From Mya arenaria (taxonomy: Eukaryota; Mollusca; Bivalvia; Myida; Myidae), in NCBI RefSeq assembly GCF_026914265.1, contig NC_069133.1, forward strand, positions 12,675,375 to 12,739,374: a DNA stretch of 64,000 nt, written 5' to 3'. Below the pieces are notes generated by a model. It was not told the DNA's origin. It saw only the letters and a list, made by a program, of their open reading frames with translations, and ran no database searches. Position numbers and translations under genes: made by a program. Position 1 is the first letter of the stretch. Every line of letters starts with the position of its first letter. Below are positions 47,501 through 58,275 of this stretch, piece after piece.

Positions 47501-50500
47501 TTTGTACTGAATTCTGAATATTAACCTCCACTTTTAAATCTACTGCAGCACGGCAGCTTGGTAGAGACAGCCTTGCCTTTTATGAGCTGATGACAGCTCC
47601 TGCAGTGAAGGTGCTCGATAAGTGGTTCGAATCAGAGCCCTTGAAGGCCACGCTTGCCACTGATGCTGTTATAGGTATGGAAATTATATGACATTGTTCT
47701 CCATAATTCAAATATTATTTGATTTGAAATTGTGTTAGGTATTAGACAGGCTATTGTTAATAATAATTGTATTTTTTTTTAGAATACTTGTAATCCTGAT
47801 CCTTTAGGCAGGCTTTTTAGCCAGGATATACAGTTGAAGCCTGTTAGCTGGACCTTGTTTGGCTTGATTTTCTTGTTGCCTTGAACTACGTGTAAAGGAC
47901 AGATTTCTTTATGCTGAAGGTAAATAATCTCGCTTGGCTCTAATTTTTCAAGCCTCAAGGTATTTTCGCCGATCCCTGGGAGTTCGAGGCAGCGGGGCTT
48001 GACTGTATTTGACTTTATCATTGATGATTGACCAGTTGCCAAGTACTTACTGCAACTTTTTCGAGAATATTTGGCGAGGTTTTTCAATTCATCTATTGGG
48101 CAATGCAACCATATGATTTCATTTATTGATAAAATGTAATCCTGTTATTGGTCCACTTGTTTGATTGACAACTGGCCAATTCATGCATTGTGGCTACTGT
48201 TTGGGTGTTGGAGCTAGTACATGCTTAAATTTGTTGAAAGATATTGCTTGTGTTATAAAACCATTGGCATTTATTATCATTATATGCCATTGCAAATATT
48301 TGAATATCCACATGTTTACATTCTGCTTTTCTCGTCAACACAGTTCAGGGATGATACAGTTCTGGAATTATGCTCAAATCAGGAATGAGACCTTTCATTT
48401 CCAGACTAATGTACATGTATTTGTTTTATGTTTAGCTGACCAGGCTATGACCTTTTGCATTAAAAAAGAAGCATCATGATATGGATGAATTGGCTTTGAA
48501 AACAAATTTCAACAGCGTTTTTTTAAGCCCATTGTCACTGCTTTTGGCATTAAACTTTAACTAAATTTTCAGGATTGAGATTTTGCGCCTGTTATCATCC
48601 CTGACAGATGAAACATACATCCACTTTCATTCATTTTTCCCAGGAGCTATGATGAGCCCAGAAAGCCCCGGGAGTGGCTATGTGCTGCTGCACCACGTGA
48701 TGGGGGAACTTGAGGGTGTCAAGGGGGCCTGGGGATATGTTGAGGGAGGCATGGGAGCAGTCTCCAACGCCATAGCCGACTGTGCCTTAGACCATGGGGC
48801 TAGTGTCTTCACTAAAAAGGTAGACAAGTGTTTGATAACATTTGGGGTATTAAGGGGGCCTGGGGATATGTTGAGGGGGGGCATAAGTGCAGCCTCTTAC
48901 CCCATAACTGACTTTGCCCTGGACATAGGGGGCCAGTCTCTTTACTGATGAGGTAGAGTTTTGTGTCATGGTTTGATATATTTGGGATATTTAGGGGCCT
49001 GGGGATATGTTGATGGGGGCAGCGGACCAGTTTCAATACTATAGCCAACAGTGCCCTAGATCAGGTGGCAATTGTCTTCACTAATAAATTAGAATGTCAA
49101 TAAATGTAGGACTCTCAAGGGGGCCTTGGGTAATGTGGAGGGATGCATGAGAGCAGTTGCCATAGCCAACTCGGCCCTTGACAATCGGGTGTGTTTCTTC
49201 ACTGATAAAGTAGATTTGTCTATGAAAGTATGACAATTTTTTATATCTTGGCAAAAATATGAATTATTAGTATTTAATAAATGAAGCATTCTAAATTTAG
49301 TAGAAAAGCCTAAGCGTGTTATATTTGCGAGAATGCTGTTTTTCAGAGAATTATATGATTATCTCTAGGAATTAAATAGAAATAAATTCTATGTTCAAAC
49401 ATTTGACGGCATAAACATGAATGGCTTATATCTGTATTTAGTGGAAGAATGGGGTTCATGTTTGTTTTAGACCTATAGACCTATCATGTGACATGGTTTA
49501 TATTTCACAGCCAGTGAAGGAAATAATCACCCGAAACAACGAGGCATGTGGTGTTGTCCTGGACGACGGTACCGAGATCAAGGCCAAGGTTGTCCTGTCT
49601 AATGCCACACCAAAAGTCACCTTCCTCGACCTGCTCACTGAGGTATTCCACAGGATCATAAATGATATCAGATCAATGCTTTCTTCCTTTTGTTTTTGTG
49701 ACATTGTATTTTGACAGGTTGTGTATACTACATGATAAATAACATCATAAATGCTAAGCCGGAAGGCAACCTTTTTGCTTCGAATGATGACTTGAAGCAA
49801 AGATAACTTTTCTTTTTCTACACCATTTCAAATGAAACAAAGGGCAGTCTATGACGCTTAAAGAGCCTGGCCTTCATTGTATTACTAGGGTTTGATCAGG
49901 TGATTAGTTTCCTCAGACACTTTGACAAACCTGTTTCCAAAATAATGTATTGAGAGTCCTCCATCATGCATCAGTTTTGTGAGAAGGTTTTTTGAATTGT
50001 TTCAAGAAACTAAACTCTCAATCAAACTCTTGTTTAATTTAAAATGGTGAATAACTAATAGAGTAATCTTTGTTTAAAGTCTGCATTTGAAGCAAAATAT
50101 TGCCTTGTGACATTTATGATGTTATTTATCCTGTGCTGTACACACACTGTTTCTATATGCATTTCTTTAAAAGTATATAATATATATTATCTTTAGAGGA
50201 TTGTACGAGGGCTGTTTATGAAGTTTTTCAGACAGGCTTCGTATTTTTAAATATCAAAAAAGTTATATAATGTTGAATGTAACGTTGATCAAACTTTTTA
50301 AAGAGTCACTTTTTGGTCATTTAAGACACATATGATGAAGTAGATGTGACCATATGGCATATACGTCAACGTTGCTAAGGGAACCAACAGTATTGGAACA
50401 CAAAGCTAAAAATACTTTAAACACTGTTTACATGATGCAAACTTCATAAATTATATGAAATGTTACTCAACATAAAATTGATATCTAATATTCCGAATCC

Positions 50501-53500
50501 CTCTTAAAACATTGTACCAAATTTGAATGTGATCATAAACGCTAGAAGAACTTAATGGGATTATTAAACTCTTGGGTGAAAACAGAAACTCTGAAAACCT
50601 TGAAATTGACATAAAACATGGCGCAAAAATCCTTGTCATGAAATGTGTTATGGTTTATTCCGATCGTTTGCTTCTAATACCTGATCATTTTTACCTTTTA
50701 AAAGGAATGTGAAAATGTTTTCTCCTAATATAAAGGTATGAATTTTATCCAATTCTGGCTTAAATCGAAAGATTTGTGACCTAAAAACTATTTCTAAATG
50801 CTTTATAGAGGATTTATGAGCGTTGCTCAACCACAATCTACCTTACAACATAAAACATGTAGTAAAAAAGGAAAAAACCGTCCAAACATGAGATCTAAAT
50901 AACAATTAATTGATCTTTATAGTTTCTTAATATAAAATGATGGGAACAAACACACAATACATAAGATACAGCATAGTAAGGATATATGGAAGGAAACTGT
51001 TTGTTGAAATAAATTGTTGTTGTTTTTCACGGTGCCATGACGTGTCAAAGTGTTGTGCGGAAAGGGTTGGTTGTTAAAAACTGCAGATAGAAAGACTTCC
51101 AATCAGTATTGTTTAAATAAATGAGATACCGGTAGTCACAATATATTTCATGATATGTTGCAAATATTATATTGTTTACATTAAGGCCTTGTGGTATGAA
51201 ATAGCTCCTGTCCACAATCTTTACGAATAGCCCTCTTAAAATATGGATTTGAAAGCTATGGCTTGGAAGTAACAATCTTTCTTTGAAATTAAGTTATCCG
51301 TTTATTTAAATGATGATATCCTGAAAACAGTAGTCTTAATATTGTTTCCATGGTAATTCATACCTTATTTCAGAATGTGTTGCCAGAAGAGATGAGAAAA
51401 GACCTGGAGCTGGTCAGCTTTGAATCTCCTGTGACAAAAATCAATGGTAAGAGCTTTTACCTAACTTGTCTGTTTCAGAAGAAAAAAAGTTAAGATTTGG
51501 TAATGAAGTGTGGCAAATCATTAAGAGTGATAAAGATTCTGACAGCTGGAAATTTCAAAACATTAGCACCGCGATTCACCAATGCGTTGTTGCGTGATTG
51601 TCATAGCCTTTGTGTTTGTGCCAAAGTGCCACAACAAAAAAAAACAACATTTAAGATATTACAATGAAATGATGAAACTTGGTACACATGTTGCGAGAGA
51701 CAATTCTTACATTTGGGGTAAATCCATTGTCAATGAATGCATTAATTATAAAACAGAATCATCAATTTCAAGTGGCTGTTAACAAGATACCCAACTTCCT
51801 AGCCGACCCTAACACTGGACCAGACTCTGTGATGCCGCACCACCGGTGTACCATACACCTGAACTGTGAAGACACTGCCGACATCACACAGGCTTACCTC
51901 GCTGCCAAGGCTGGGGAATACTCCAGCAGGTAGGTTGGCAGTGGAATAATGATGTTCATATCTGAACTGTGACAAGCTAAAATGAAACCTAAAGTACCTT
52001 ATTATGGTGTATAGAAACAGTATGACATCTTAGTTGCTGTTTACTGGAAAACAAACTACCTCACCTATGGTCAGATGTGTATTAAAGGTCATGGGATCTT
52101 TTATCGTTATTTTTACATTTCGTCTTTTCGTAAAACATATTGTATTTTATGCCGAAAACTTTTAAAAGTTCACTTATAGACCAATTTTAGCTTGTTGCAG
52201 ATTTATGGTACCCTTTCTTTTTGAATTTATCATGTTCGCATTGATTTTTGTCAACAATTTTTAGCCACAGATTTTACATACTTCACCAGTATAATTGTCC
52301 TGATCACCTTTTCTGTCCACAACAGTTATTTCAAAGTCATATGTTAAGTCGACTCAAAATTGTAATGTAGCCAAAGGTAGGACATTTATGGCCCTCTCAT
52401 CCATGTAGCTATGGTGTAAAAACCAACAGAGTATATTATAGTAAAACATGATTTGATTTTATCCTTCGAAGGCCAATGATTGAGATGACAGTCCCCTCAA
52501 GCCTTGACCCGACCTTGGCCCCGCCAGGCCACCATGTTGTTCTGCTGTTTACCCAGTATACTCCATATACATTGGCTGGTGGGAAAGCTTGGGACGAGGA
52601 TGAGAAAAACAAATATGCTGATATGGGTAAGTGGATTTGTATCCATCTTGGCCCCACCAGGCTACCATGTGATCCTCTTGTTTACCCAGTATACTCCATA
52701 TACACTGGCTGGTGGCAAAGCCTGGGATGAAGATGAAAAAAACAAATATGCTGACACAAGTGAGTTGATTGCTATAATCCGACACCATCTAGGCTCTACC
52801 TTGTGGGGCACTATGTGGTTCTTCTGTTTACCTAGTATACAACTACACACCAAAAAAAAAAGTATTCTGACACGGGTATGTGTGATGAAGTAATACTGTT
52901 TGACCTTAATCCTACAAGGTCATTATGTGATTCTCATGTTTACTCAGTGTACACCTTACATACTGGCTCAGGGGAAGTCCAGAATGAGACAGGAAAAACA
53001 AGTATGCTGACACTGGTAAGTGTATGGTTGAACATTAGCTTAAAGAAGAGTTTGGCAATACAATTAGGGAATCTATAAGGACAATATCAGCAGCCAATCA
53101 TTTGACTGTGACCTTGTTTAAAGGAAATTTGGTCAAGGCCTAAGAGACACTCATTGAGGGACTCACAAGTCACAAGGTAAAAAACACAGATTACATTAAC
53201 ACTTAAATATCGCTGGAATGAGACAGAAAAAAAACAATTATGCTGACACTGTTTAACATCAACATTGAAATATCTCAATCAATGAATGTTTTGTGTATTT
53301 ATTCTTAACCAAAAATACATGCATTGTTCATGTTCTGTGTTTCAGTGTTTGGTTGTATAGAGCAGTATGCCCCAGGGTTCCAGGAAAGCGTTGTAGGGCG
53401 GGACATTCTAACCCCTCCTGACCTTGAACAGATATTCGGCCTCACTGGCGGGGTAGGTTATAAAGTATGACTATGGGGGAAGGGTGGGGATGATGACAGT

Positions 53501-54802
53501 TTCAGTGTTTTGTGTGTATAGAGCAGTATGCCCCAGGGTTCCAGGAAAGCGTTGTAGGGCGGGACATTCTAACCCCTCCTGACCTTGAACGAATATTCGG
53601 CCTCACTGGCGGGGTAGGTTATAAAGTATGACTATGGGAAAGGGTGGGGATGATGACAGTTTCAGTGTTTTGTGTGTATAGAGCAGTATGCCCCAGGGTT
53701 CCAGGAAAGTAGGTTATAAAGTATGACTATGGGAGGGTGGGGATAATGGGGTGTAAGTGTTTGTTCATTGTTGTAGGGCAGGACAGTCTGATGCTGCCCG
53801 ACCTTGAGATAAATGAAGAATAATGAAGGACTCAGTGGAGGGGGGGGATGGTTGTTTCAGTGTTGTTCTATAAAGCAGTATGCCCCAGGGTTGTAGGGTG
53901 GGACAAACTGACCTCAACTGACCCTGAAAGGGCATTCTGTCTCCCTGGAGGGGTCGGTTAAAATGTAGGAATAGTGAGGGGGGTTTGGCAATGGTTGTTT
54001 TAGTGTTTTCCTGTATATAACAGTTCACCCAAAGGTTGTAGAGTAGGTGATATTGTAGAACTATGGGTGTTGCTGTGAGTGAAATGAATTTAATCAAAGC
54101 ATTTAAAACCTGCATTTAGAATTTGTTGAACATTTGAATATTCTGTAGCATTTAAAACTTATAAAATACTATCTTACAAAAGTTCTATCTTACTAAAGTT
54201 CCTTTAATATATGATTAAATGAAAATGCAATTTATTAAATTTTGAAACTATTTGTAGAACATATTCCATGGGTCTATGTCCCTGGACCAGCTGTACATGA
54301 GCCGCCCCGTCCCCTCCATGTGTAACTACAGATTGCCCGTCCGCGGTCTCTACCTTTGTGGGAGTGGCGCACATCCAGGTATGTTTAGTTTACTCTGAAG
54401 TAATTGTTTTGAACTTCCAGTAAACAGATATGAATCACTCTCAAGTCGTATCTGGATAGAAACAAGAGGCTGTACACTATAACCATCTTTGATTTCACTA
54501 AATTTAGAATCCAAGTGTTTTGATTGGACTGTAAAAATAACTGGCCAATGGACTAGTTATTAAGTAGTGAAAGGTTTATCACTCAAAATTTATGTTTGTT
54601 GTATTGTTTAGTGTCACTTTAAGGGTATAACTGAAGAAAAAGCAGAGCAAGACATAAGTCTGTGGCATAACAGGATATAATGTTATGGTATCCTTCACTA
54701 TAGCACATTTTATAACCGTTATGTACATATTTTATAGGAGGTGGAGTGATGGGTTCCCCAGGCCGGCTAGCAGCTCTCACTGTGCTGTTGGACAGAAAAT
54801 AG
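41555..54802 (+). CDS. PYROXD2: PYROXD2-like mitochondrial FAD/NAD-type oxidoreductase (15 coding exons, 571 aa)
   Basis: A flavin-dependent amine-oxidase/phytoene-desaturase-like protein, reported as mitochondrial in mammals; its substrate is unsettled. Exons: 41555-41654, 41868-41887, 43459-43552, 44401-44474, 45904-46062, 46937-47093, 47549-47674, 48644-48819, 49511-49642, 51374-51446, 51773-51929, 52472-52626, 53346-53452, 54258-54378, 54738-54802. All junctions are GT-AG and phases close at 1716 nt. Motifs: a basic N-terminus suited to mitochondrial import, the Rossmann AVVIGGGHNGLVCASYLQ (~29-46), [106 protein letters not shown], and the C-terminal FAD-binding block [17 protein letters not shown]. 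Length is near human (581). Exons 8, 12 and 13 have tandem degenerate copies in the following introns. Identity is secure; the ATG is the best available start, without transcript proof. Confidence 0.96.
41868..41887 (+). CDS. PYROXD2: PYROXD2 exon 2: 20-nt microexon
   Basis: Bounded by TTTTTAG before and GTATGT after. It completes a split Gly codon and encodes G-H-N-G-L-V-C, the second half of the dinucleotide-binding glycine motif. An earlier GT (after TTG) would also keep frame but would delete two residues. The GTATGT donor gives the same length as the human protein (GHNGLVAAAYL). Confidence 0.85.
44821..45410 (-). repeat. Hairpin-headed minisatellite, large array (~16-17 units of 32 bp)
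   Basis: Units GGTGCGCATGCTGGTCTCCA then TGAGGGCTGAAG repeat through PYROXD2 intron 4. The right end (45350-45410) is the inverse of the conserved head seen at 16415 and 17723 (AGCACCCTTCCATAACTCTT). Three overlapping long minus-strand frames are products of the tandem structure. Some units vary GCGCATG/GCACATG and several left-hand units are disturbed. Confidence 0.93.
46131..46430. mobile_element. TTAA-type MITE, partial copy
   Basis: Begins TTAAGGGACTAGACACCAGA and shares, in order, TTCTTCAAAACTAG, CAATATGAGC, TGAAAGTCACATGATTAGTA and AGATACATAAA with the inverse of the copy at 34026-34348. The far end is not recognisable, so the right boundary is approximate. PYROXD2 intron 5. Confidence 0.65.
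47335..47378 (+). repeat. 44-bp dispersed block, copy 2
   Basis: Matches 40639-40682 with one difference and the same orientation. Lies in PYROXD2 intron 6. Sequence on either side is unrelated between the two copies as far as I can see. Confidence 0.75.
47831..48005. mobile_element. 175-bp Tigger-like MITE
   Basis: The left end CAGTTGAAGCCTGTTAGCTG and the inverse of the right end CAGTCAAGCCCCGCTGCCTC are flanked by TA (47829-47830, 48006-48007). The internal CTTGAACTACG and its counterpart CTCGAACTCCC follow the pogo/Tigger end pattern. PYROXD2 intron 7. Confidence 0.75.
48852..49213 (+). pseudogene. PYROXD2: Three degenerate tandem copies of PYROXD2 exon 8 (3' part)
   Basis: The exon 8 block from 48721 (AAGGGGGCCTGGGGATATGT) through its donor and ~30 nt of intron recurs from about 48852, 48993 and 49117. 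Each copy keeps words such as TGCCCTGGACAT or TGCCCTAGATCA and CTTCACTRATAAA, followed by a TAG or GTAG. Copies lack an acceptor and contain frame breaks. If the true donor is skipped, the reading frame runs on into the first copy and stops at 48946-48948. Confidence 0.85.
49734..50130. mobile_element. 397-bp MITE with 20-bp perfect TIRs
   Basis: GATAAATAACATCATAAATG at the left end is exactly inverted at the right end. The central CTACACCATTTCAAATG and AAACAAAGGGCAGT link it to the shorter element at 25682. It lies in PYROXD2 intron 9, starting 91 bp after exon 9. No clear target duplication was resolved. Confidence 0.8.
50206..51236. mobile_element. Decayed ~1.03-kb mariner-like element
   Basis: The left end CGAGGGCTGTTTATGAAGTT and the inverse of the right end GAGGGCTATTCGTAAAGATT are related and lie next to TA dinucleotides. 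Ends of the form CGAGGGCTGTT are characteristic of mariner elements, and the length is mariner-sized. No transposase frame survives. PYROXD2 intron 9. Confidence 0.55.
52645..53256 (+). pseudogene. PYROXD2: Tandem copies of PYROXD2 exon 12 (three plus a fragment)
   Basis: Copies at about 52645-52759, 52779-52879, 52898-53014 and a fragment at 53210-53256 repeat the exon 12 segment around TTTACCCAGTATACTCCATA. Copy 1 is open through [20 protein letters not shown] and ends with a usable donor (GTGAGT at 52760). Copy 3 also has GTAAGT. Copies 2 and 3 are broken. None has the 5' part of exon 12 with its acceptor. Over 36 aligned codons, copy 1 differs from exon 12 at 11 silent and 3 replacement codons. 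Confidence 0.85.
53506..53613 (+). pseudogene. PYROXD2: PYROXD2 exon 13 duplicate with intact splice sites (108 nt)
   Basis: Nearly identical to exon 13, with the acceptor TTTCAG and donor GTAGGT kept. A one-base gain near its start makes it 108 nt against 107. Because exon 13 ends in phase 0, adding this copy after exon 13 would keep the frame and repeat 36 residues ([12 protein letters not shown] ... [10 protein letters not shown]). Substituting it for exon 13 would shift the frame and meet a stop. It encodes LERIFGL like the human protein, whereas exon 13 has LEQIFGL. Use in transcripts is unknown. Confidence 0.6.
53660..54053 (+). pseudogene. PYROXD2: Further decayed copies of PYROXD2 exon 13
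   Basis: Three worsening copies begin near 53660, 53850 and 53990. They retain GTTTCAGTGTT, GCAGTATGCCCCAGGGTT and GTTGTAGGG fragments. The first has lost its middle, the second lost codons and gained changes, the last is a remnant. None could encode the segment. Confidence 0.8.
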
Positions 54803-55068
54803 ACCAGAATCCACATGTTCAATCATAAAATACTTAATAGACTACACACATGTATAATTCTATTTGACTAACAGTATCACATCTTTTGATTCTTTTAACA
54901 AACATCTACATGTGAACAACTTATGGTGGTTGTCTAAAACCTTAACAGTGGGTTTGTTTTATAATCATATGAATGATACCTAAAGGTTTTCTATCACATT
55001 TTGTTTAATATTCAAGGGTTAATTGATCATAACCATGATTTTGCCTAGTTTCACTATGGATTATTATG

Positions 55069-55074
55069 AATAAA
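55069..55074 (+). promoter_or_regulatory. Candidate PYROXD2 poly(A) signal
   Basis: AATAAA about 267 nt beyond the PYROXD2 stop codon. A reasonable 3' UTR length; unproven. Confidence 0.5.
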
Positions 55075-56469
55075 TATTTGATAAATTTAACCATTATTAT
55101 TATAACTTGAGCTTATGGAATGAAGAGCCCATGATTTAAAATTTCTCTTCTGACTTGAGTACAAAAAAATGGGGTTTTGTCATAGCCTATGTGTCATGTC
55201 AGGAAACATTATGCAAAAACAAAAGCCTTGGTCATAATTCAAAAAACCATTCAGGATATTCATACAAAACTTGGTATACATGCTGCCACACCCTTGAGAC
55301 AAAACACCCTTGTATAGCAAGCCCTGAACATCTGGTTTTACTTTCTTTTGAGTTATGTCTCTTGTTTGGTTTTGAAAGCATTAACACACTAGCTTTGCCC
55401 CTCAGGGATCTTGTTTACCATCTTAAAACAATTTTAGCCCATTTAACTATGATATGTAAAATGGTTTGAGCTTATGTAATGAAGAACCAATCACTTTATT
55501 TCCACATTGTGTTAAAACAGTATGGGTCTATCTATGGCTATAGTGTTTCACCAGTGTGAGGTTTTCTTGCCAGCATGATTGATGGCTATAGAGTAATCTT
55601 TTCATTGCATTTTCTAACAGCATTAGCCCGAAATATCAGTACATGTTTGAGCAATGGGGCGAATACAATTAATAATAAAGATATATATTTTACTTACTAA
55701 TCAATTCACATTATGTTTGGAAAATACATGTACTGTAATGATATTCAATGTATTAAATGCATATTTTGTTATGATCTTGTTTGAATATTATGGATACATA
55801 TTTAATTATTTATACCACAATAGATTATCCATGAGGTAATGACGAAAAGCAAACACATCATAAATAATTATATGTTACACACACAAAACATGATAGAGTA
55901 TCTTAAAGTTATTACCATAACAAAAACGTTGGAAAAAGGTGTGAATATGTGTCAAACAAATAAAATATATACATGTTGAAGAATCATGTGAAAGGAATAT
56001 TTCTGTTGAAAACCAACTGTTTTTCAAGACTATTTTTTCATTCTAGAAATTTTGTCAAAATTATGCCCCTTTTTTACTTAGAATTTAAGTTAAAGTTTGC
56101 GTACCACCTCAAATATTTTCAAAGTCCATTGACATCTGGCTTTGAAACTTTGCACGCTTGTTCACCATCATGCCCGCAGCCTGTACACAAGAGGAGGTAA
56201 CTCTATCAAGCATTTTGACAAAATTTTGTCCCTTTTTCTACTTAGAATATATGTTAAAGTTTGCGTACCCCCTAAAATATTTTCCAATTCAATATATGTA
56301 AATATCTCAGCACATCATGTATTGCATTGAAATCTAATCTAACAGTGATCCATGCATGTTTCGCCAAAACTTTTCGAACCATACACAGAAAAGCGGCAGA
56401 ATAATCGAGCGCGCTGGTGACAGCTCTTGTTTGTCTCCTCGCGCTCAAATCCGTAGAACAATATATTTA
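55075..56469. other. Downstream spacer with a diverged ~180-bp duplication
   Basis: No gene is recognised. 56038-56135 and 56218-56290 share TTTACTTAGAATWTA, GTTAAAGTTTGCGTACC and AAATATTTTC in the same order. 55150-55300 resembles dispersed sequence near 51590-51700 (GTCATAGCCT, AAACTTGGTAYACATG). Confidence 0.6.
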
Positions 56470-58275
56470 CAGGGTTCCCACGCTACCGGGGAAACGGGAA
56501 AAAGTCGGGAATATCGAAAAGTCTGTTCCCGGTCGTGAAAATGCCTTGAATTTTGCGATTATAGGTTGAAATCGGGAAAAAGCCGGGAAAAGTAATATTT
56601 AAAGTTCGAACTGTTTTGGGTACGAAACTAGTAAAAGTAAGTACTCTCGATCATCTAGACGCTTGCATCTGACACTGTTCTGTTGAATTGACTCTGATCA
56701 GAGCGGCTGAATGATCGAGACTAAGAAGGTTTCCGTTACCACATGCAAGCGTTTATTTGTCACTGCCGTCTGCATTTAAAAGTTATTTTAAACAAGAAAT
56801 TGACCGCAGTTTGTCGGGATTCGCTTTATATACGCTGTCAGTAAGAATCGTGGGTGCTATATACAACGATATTTTTAATCTGCAGTATGCTAATTAATGA
56901 TCATGGATAATTAGCGATCCATGCATTCATCGAAATATATTTTAATACGTGAAATTGGCCCTAGTTCATTAAAATAAAGTTGAGACACGCTGTCAATAAC
57001 ATGTATACATGAATGTTAATTGCAATGATCTTACTAGTCTGCGAAGTGCTATGTACACAGCCTGGCAAATATTTGCTATTCATGTGTGAATCTATGAATG
57101 ATCATGCCTTTAGACTGACCTTGCTCGTATTTATAGACATTGAGAAGACCACAGTTCTTTGGCCAGTAGACATCATAATAGTTTTAAACTTGTGCAAAAA
57201 AGTCACTTATTTTGCATTTTCAGCCATGGATTGATGAAGATTGACGGACAGATACAGCTGAATTGCATGCTCATTGATGCAAGTAGATTTTTTTTAAAGA
57301 GAGTTCAACTCTTTTAAAATGACACTGGATGTTATGAGTTCAAGTTGTTCAATATTTGTTTAAAGCTTCCCTCTTACGGATTGAACAATTTGACAACTTT
57401 CTTACTTTTGTCTTGGAACGAGCCAATTTTGGCAAAAATCCATGAAAACCAATTATTTAAGACTGCTGGCAAAAAGAAAGATCACAGATATTTATATTTA
57501 AGATCAAAAATTGGTGTTTTATGCATATTTATTTAACCGTTAATAAACCATAAAACATAAATTTTCGAATATAAATATGAAAATTAGCGATCTGATCTTT
57601 TGTTGGCAATCTTTTATCGTTGGTTTGCAAATATTTACGTCAAAAATTGATCTATCTCAGACAAAAAATGAAATAAGTTGTTAAAAAAGTATCTATGAGA
57701 GTGCAGCTTTAAAAAATGTTCAGAAAGTAAGTTTTTGTTCAGAGAGTAAAACTTTTTTTAATGTGATATTTGAGTATATTTACCTTAAGCATGCATTTAT
57801 CCACCAATTACGAAAATTGGTGTTGTTAGGAGATCAACCGGTACCAAACCATGCTGGCTGATCAGGGTCCACACTGTTCTATGCACTATAATAGGTAAGC
57901 CTTTTAGTTTCCAAGTAGCAAATACAAATAGCCTAGACCCTGATCATGCCAGCTGATCCGTGTCTACACTGTTCACAGAGGCCAACAGTATTCAGCATGC
58001 TAAAGGTTAATCATGTTGTTCAATAAATGTCTAAGAAGTTCAGAAAGTGAAAGGTTTTGTTTTTGAGAATAAAACCCTTTGAAAATGACATTTGATGTTA
58101 TTTAACAAGTTGTTTAATAAATGTCAAAAATGGCAAATAAGTTATTTCACTGAAATGTTTCGTTGTAATAACTGTGAAAAGGGTTGAGAGAAAGTCTGGA
58201 ATTTGCAAAAAAATAATCTTGAAAAAGTCTGGAAAAAGTCTAGAATTTTACTTAAAGAAAAATGTGGGAACCCTG
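56470..58275. mobile_element. 1.8-kb CAGGGTTCCCAC element with 6-bp TSD and nested MITE
   Basis: The 12-bp TIR CAGGGTTCCCAC is exact at both ends, and TATTTA is duplicated at 56464-56469 and 58276-58281. Sub-terminal GGGAAAAAGTCGGGAA at the left has GGAAAAAGTCT counterparts at the right. A TTAA MITE (57364-57708) is inserted inside. No transposase frame is found. hAT-like by termini. Confidence 0.85.
57364..57708. mobile_element. 345-bp palindromic TTAA MITE, nested
   Basis: TTAA at 57360-57363 and 57709-57712 flanks AGCTTCCCTCTTACGGATTG and the inverse end ATGAGAGTGCAGCT. The interior matches the copy at 34523 (AACGAGCCAATTTTGGC, AAGACTGCTGGC, AAAATTGGTGTTTTATGC). It dates after insertion of the surrounding hAT-like element. 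Confidence 0.85.

Noticed and set aside
52504..52893. Continuous plus-strand frame of 129 codons across exon 12 and its copies as a separate gene
   Set aside because: It is in a shifted frame relative to the conserved PYROXD2 reading and arises from the tandem copies.
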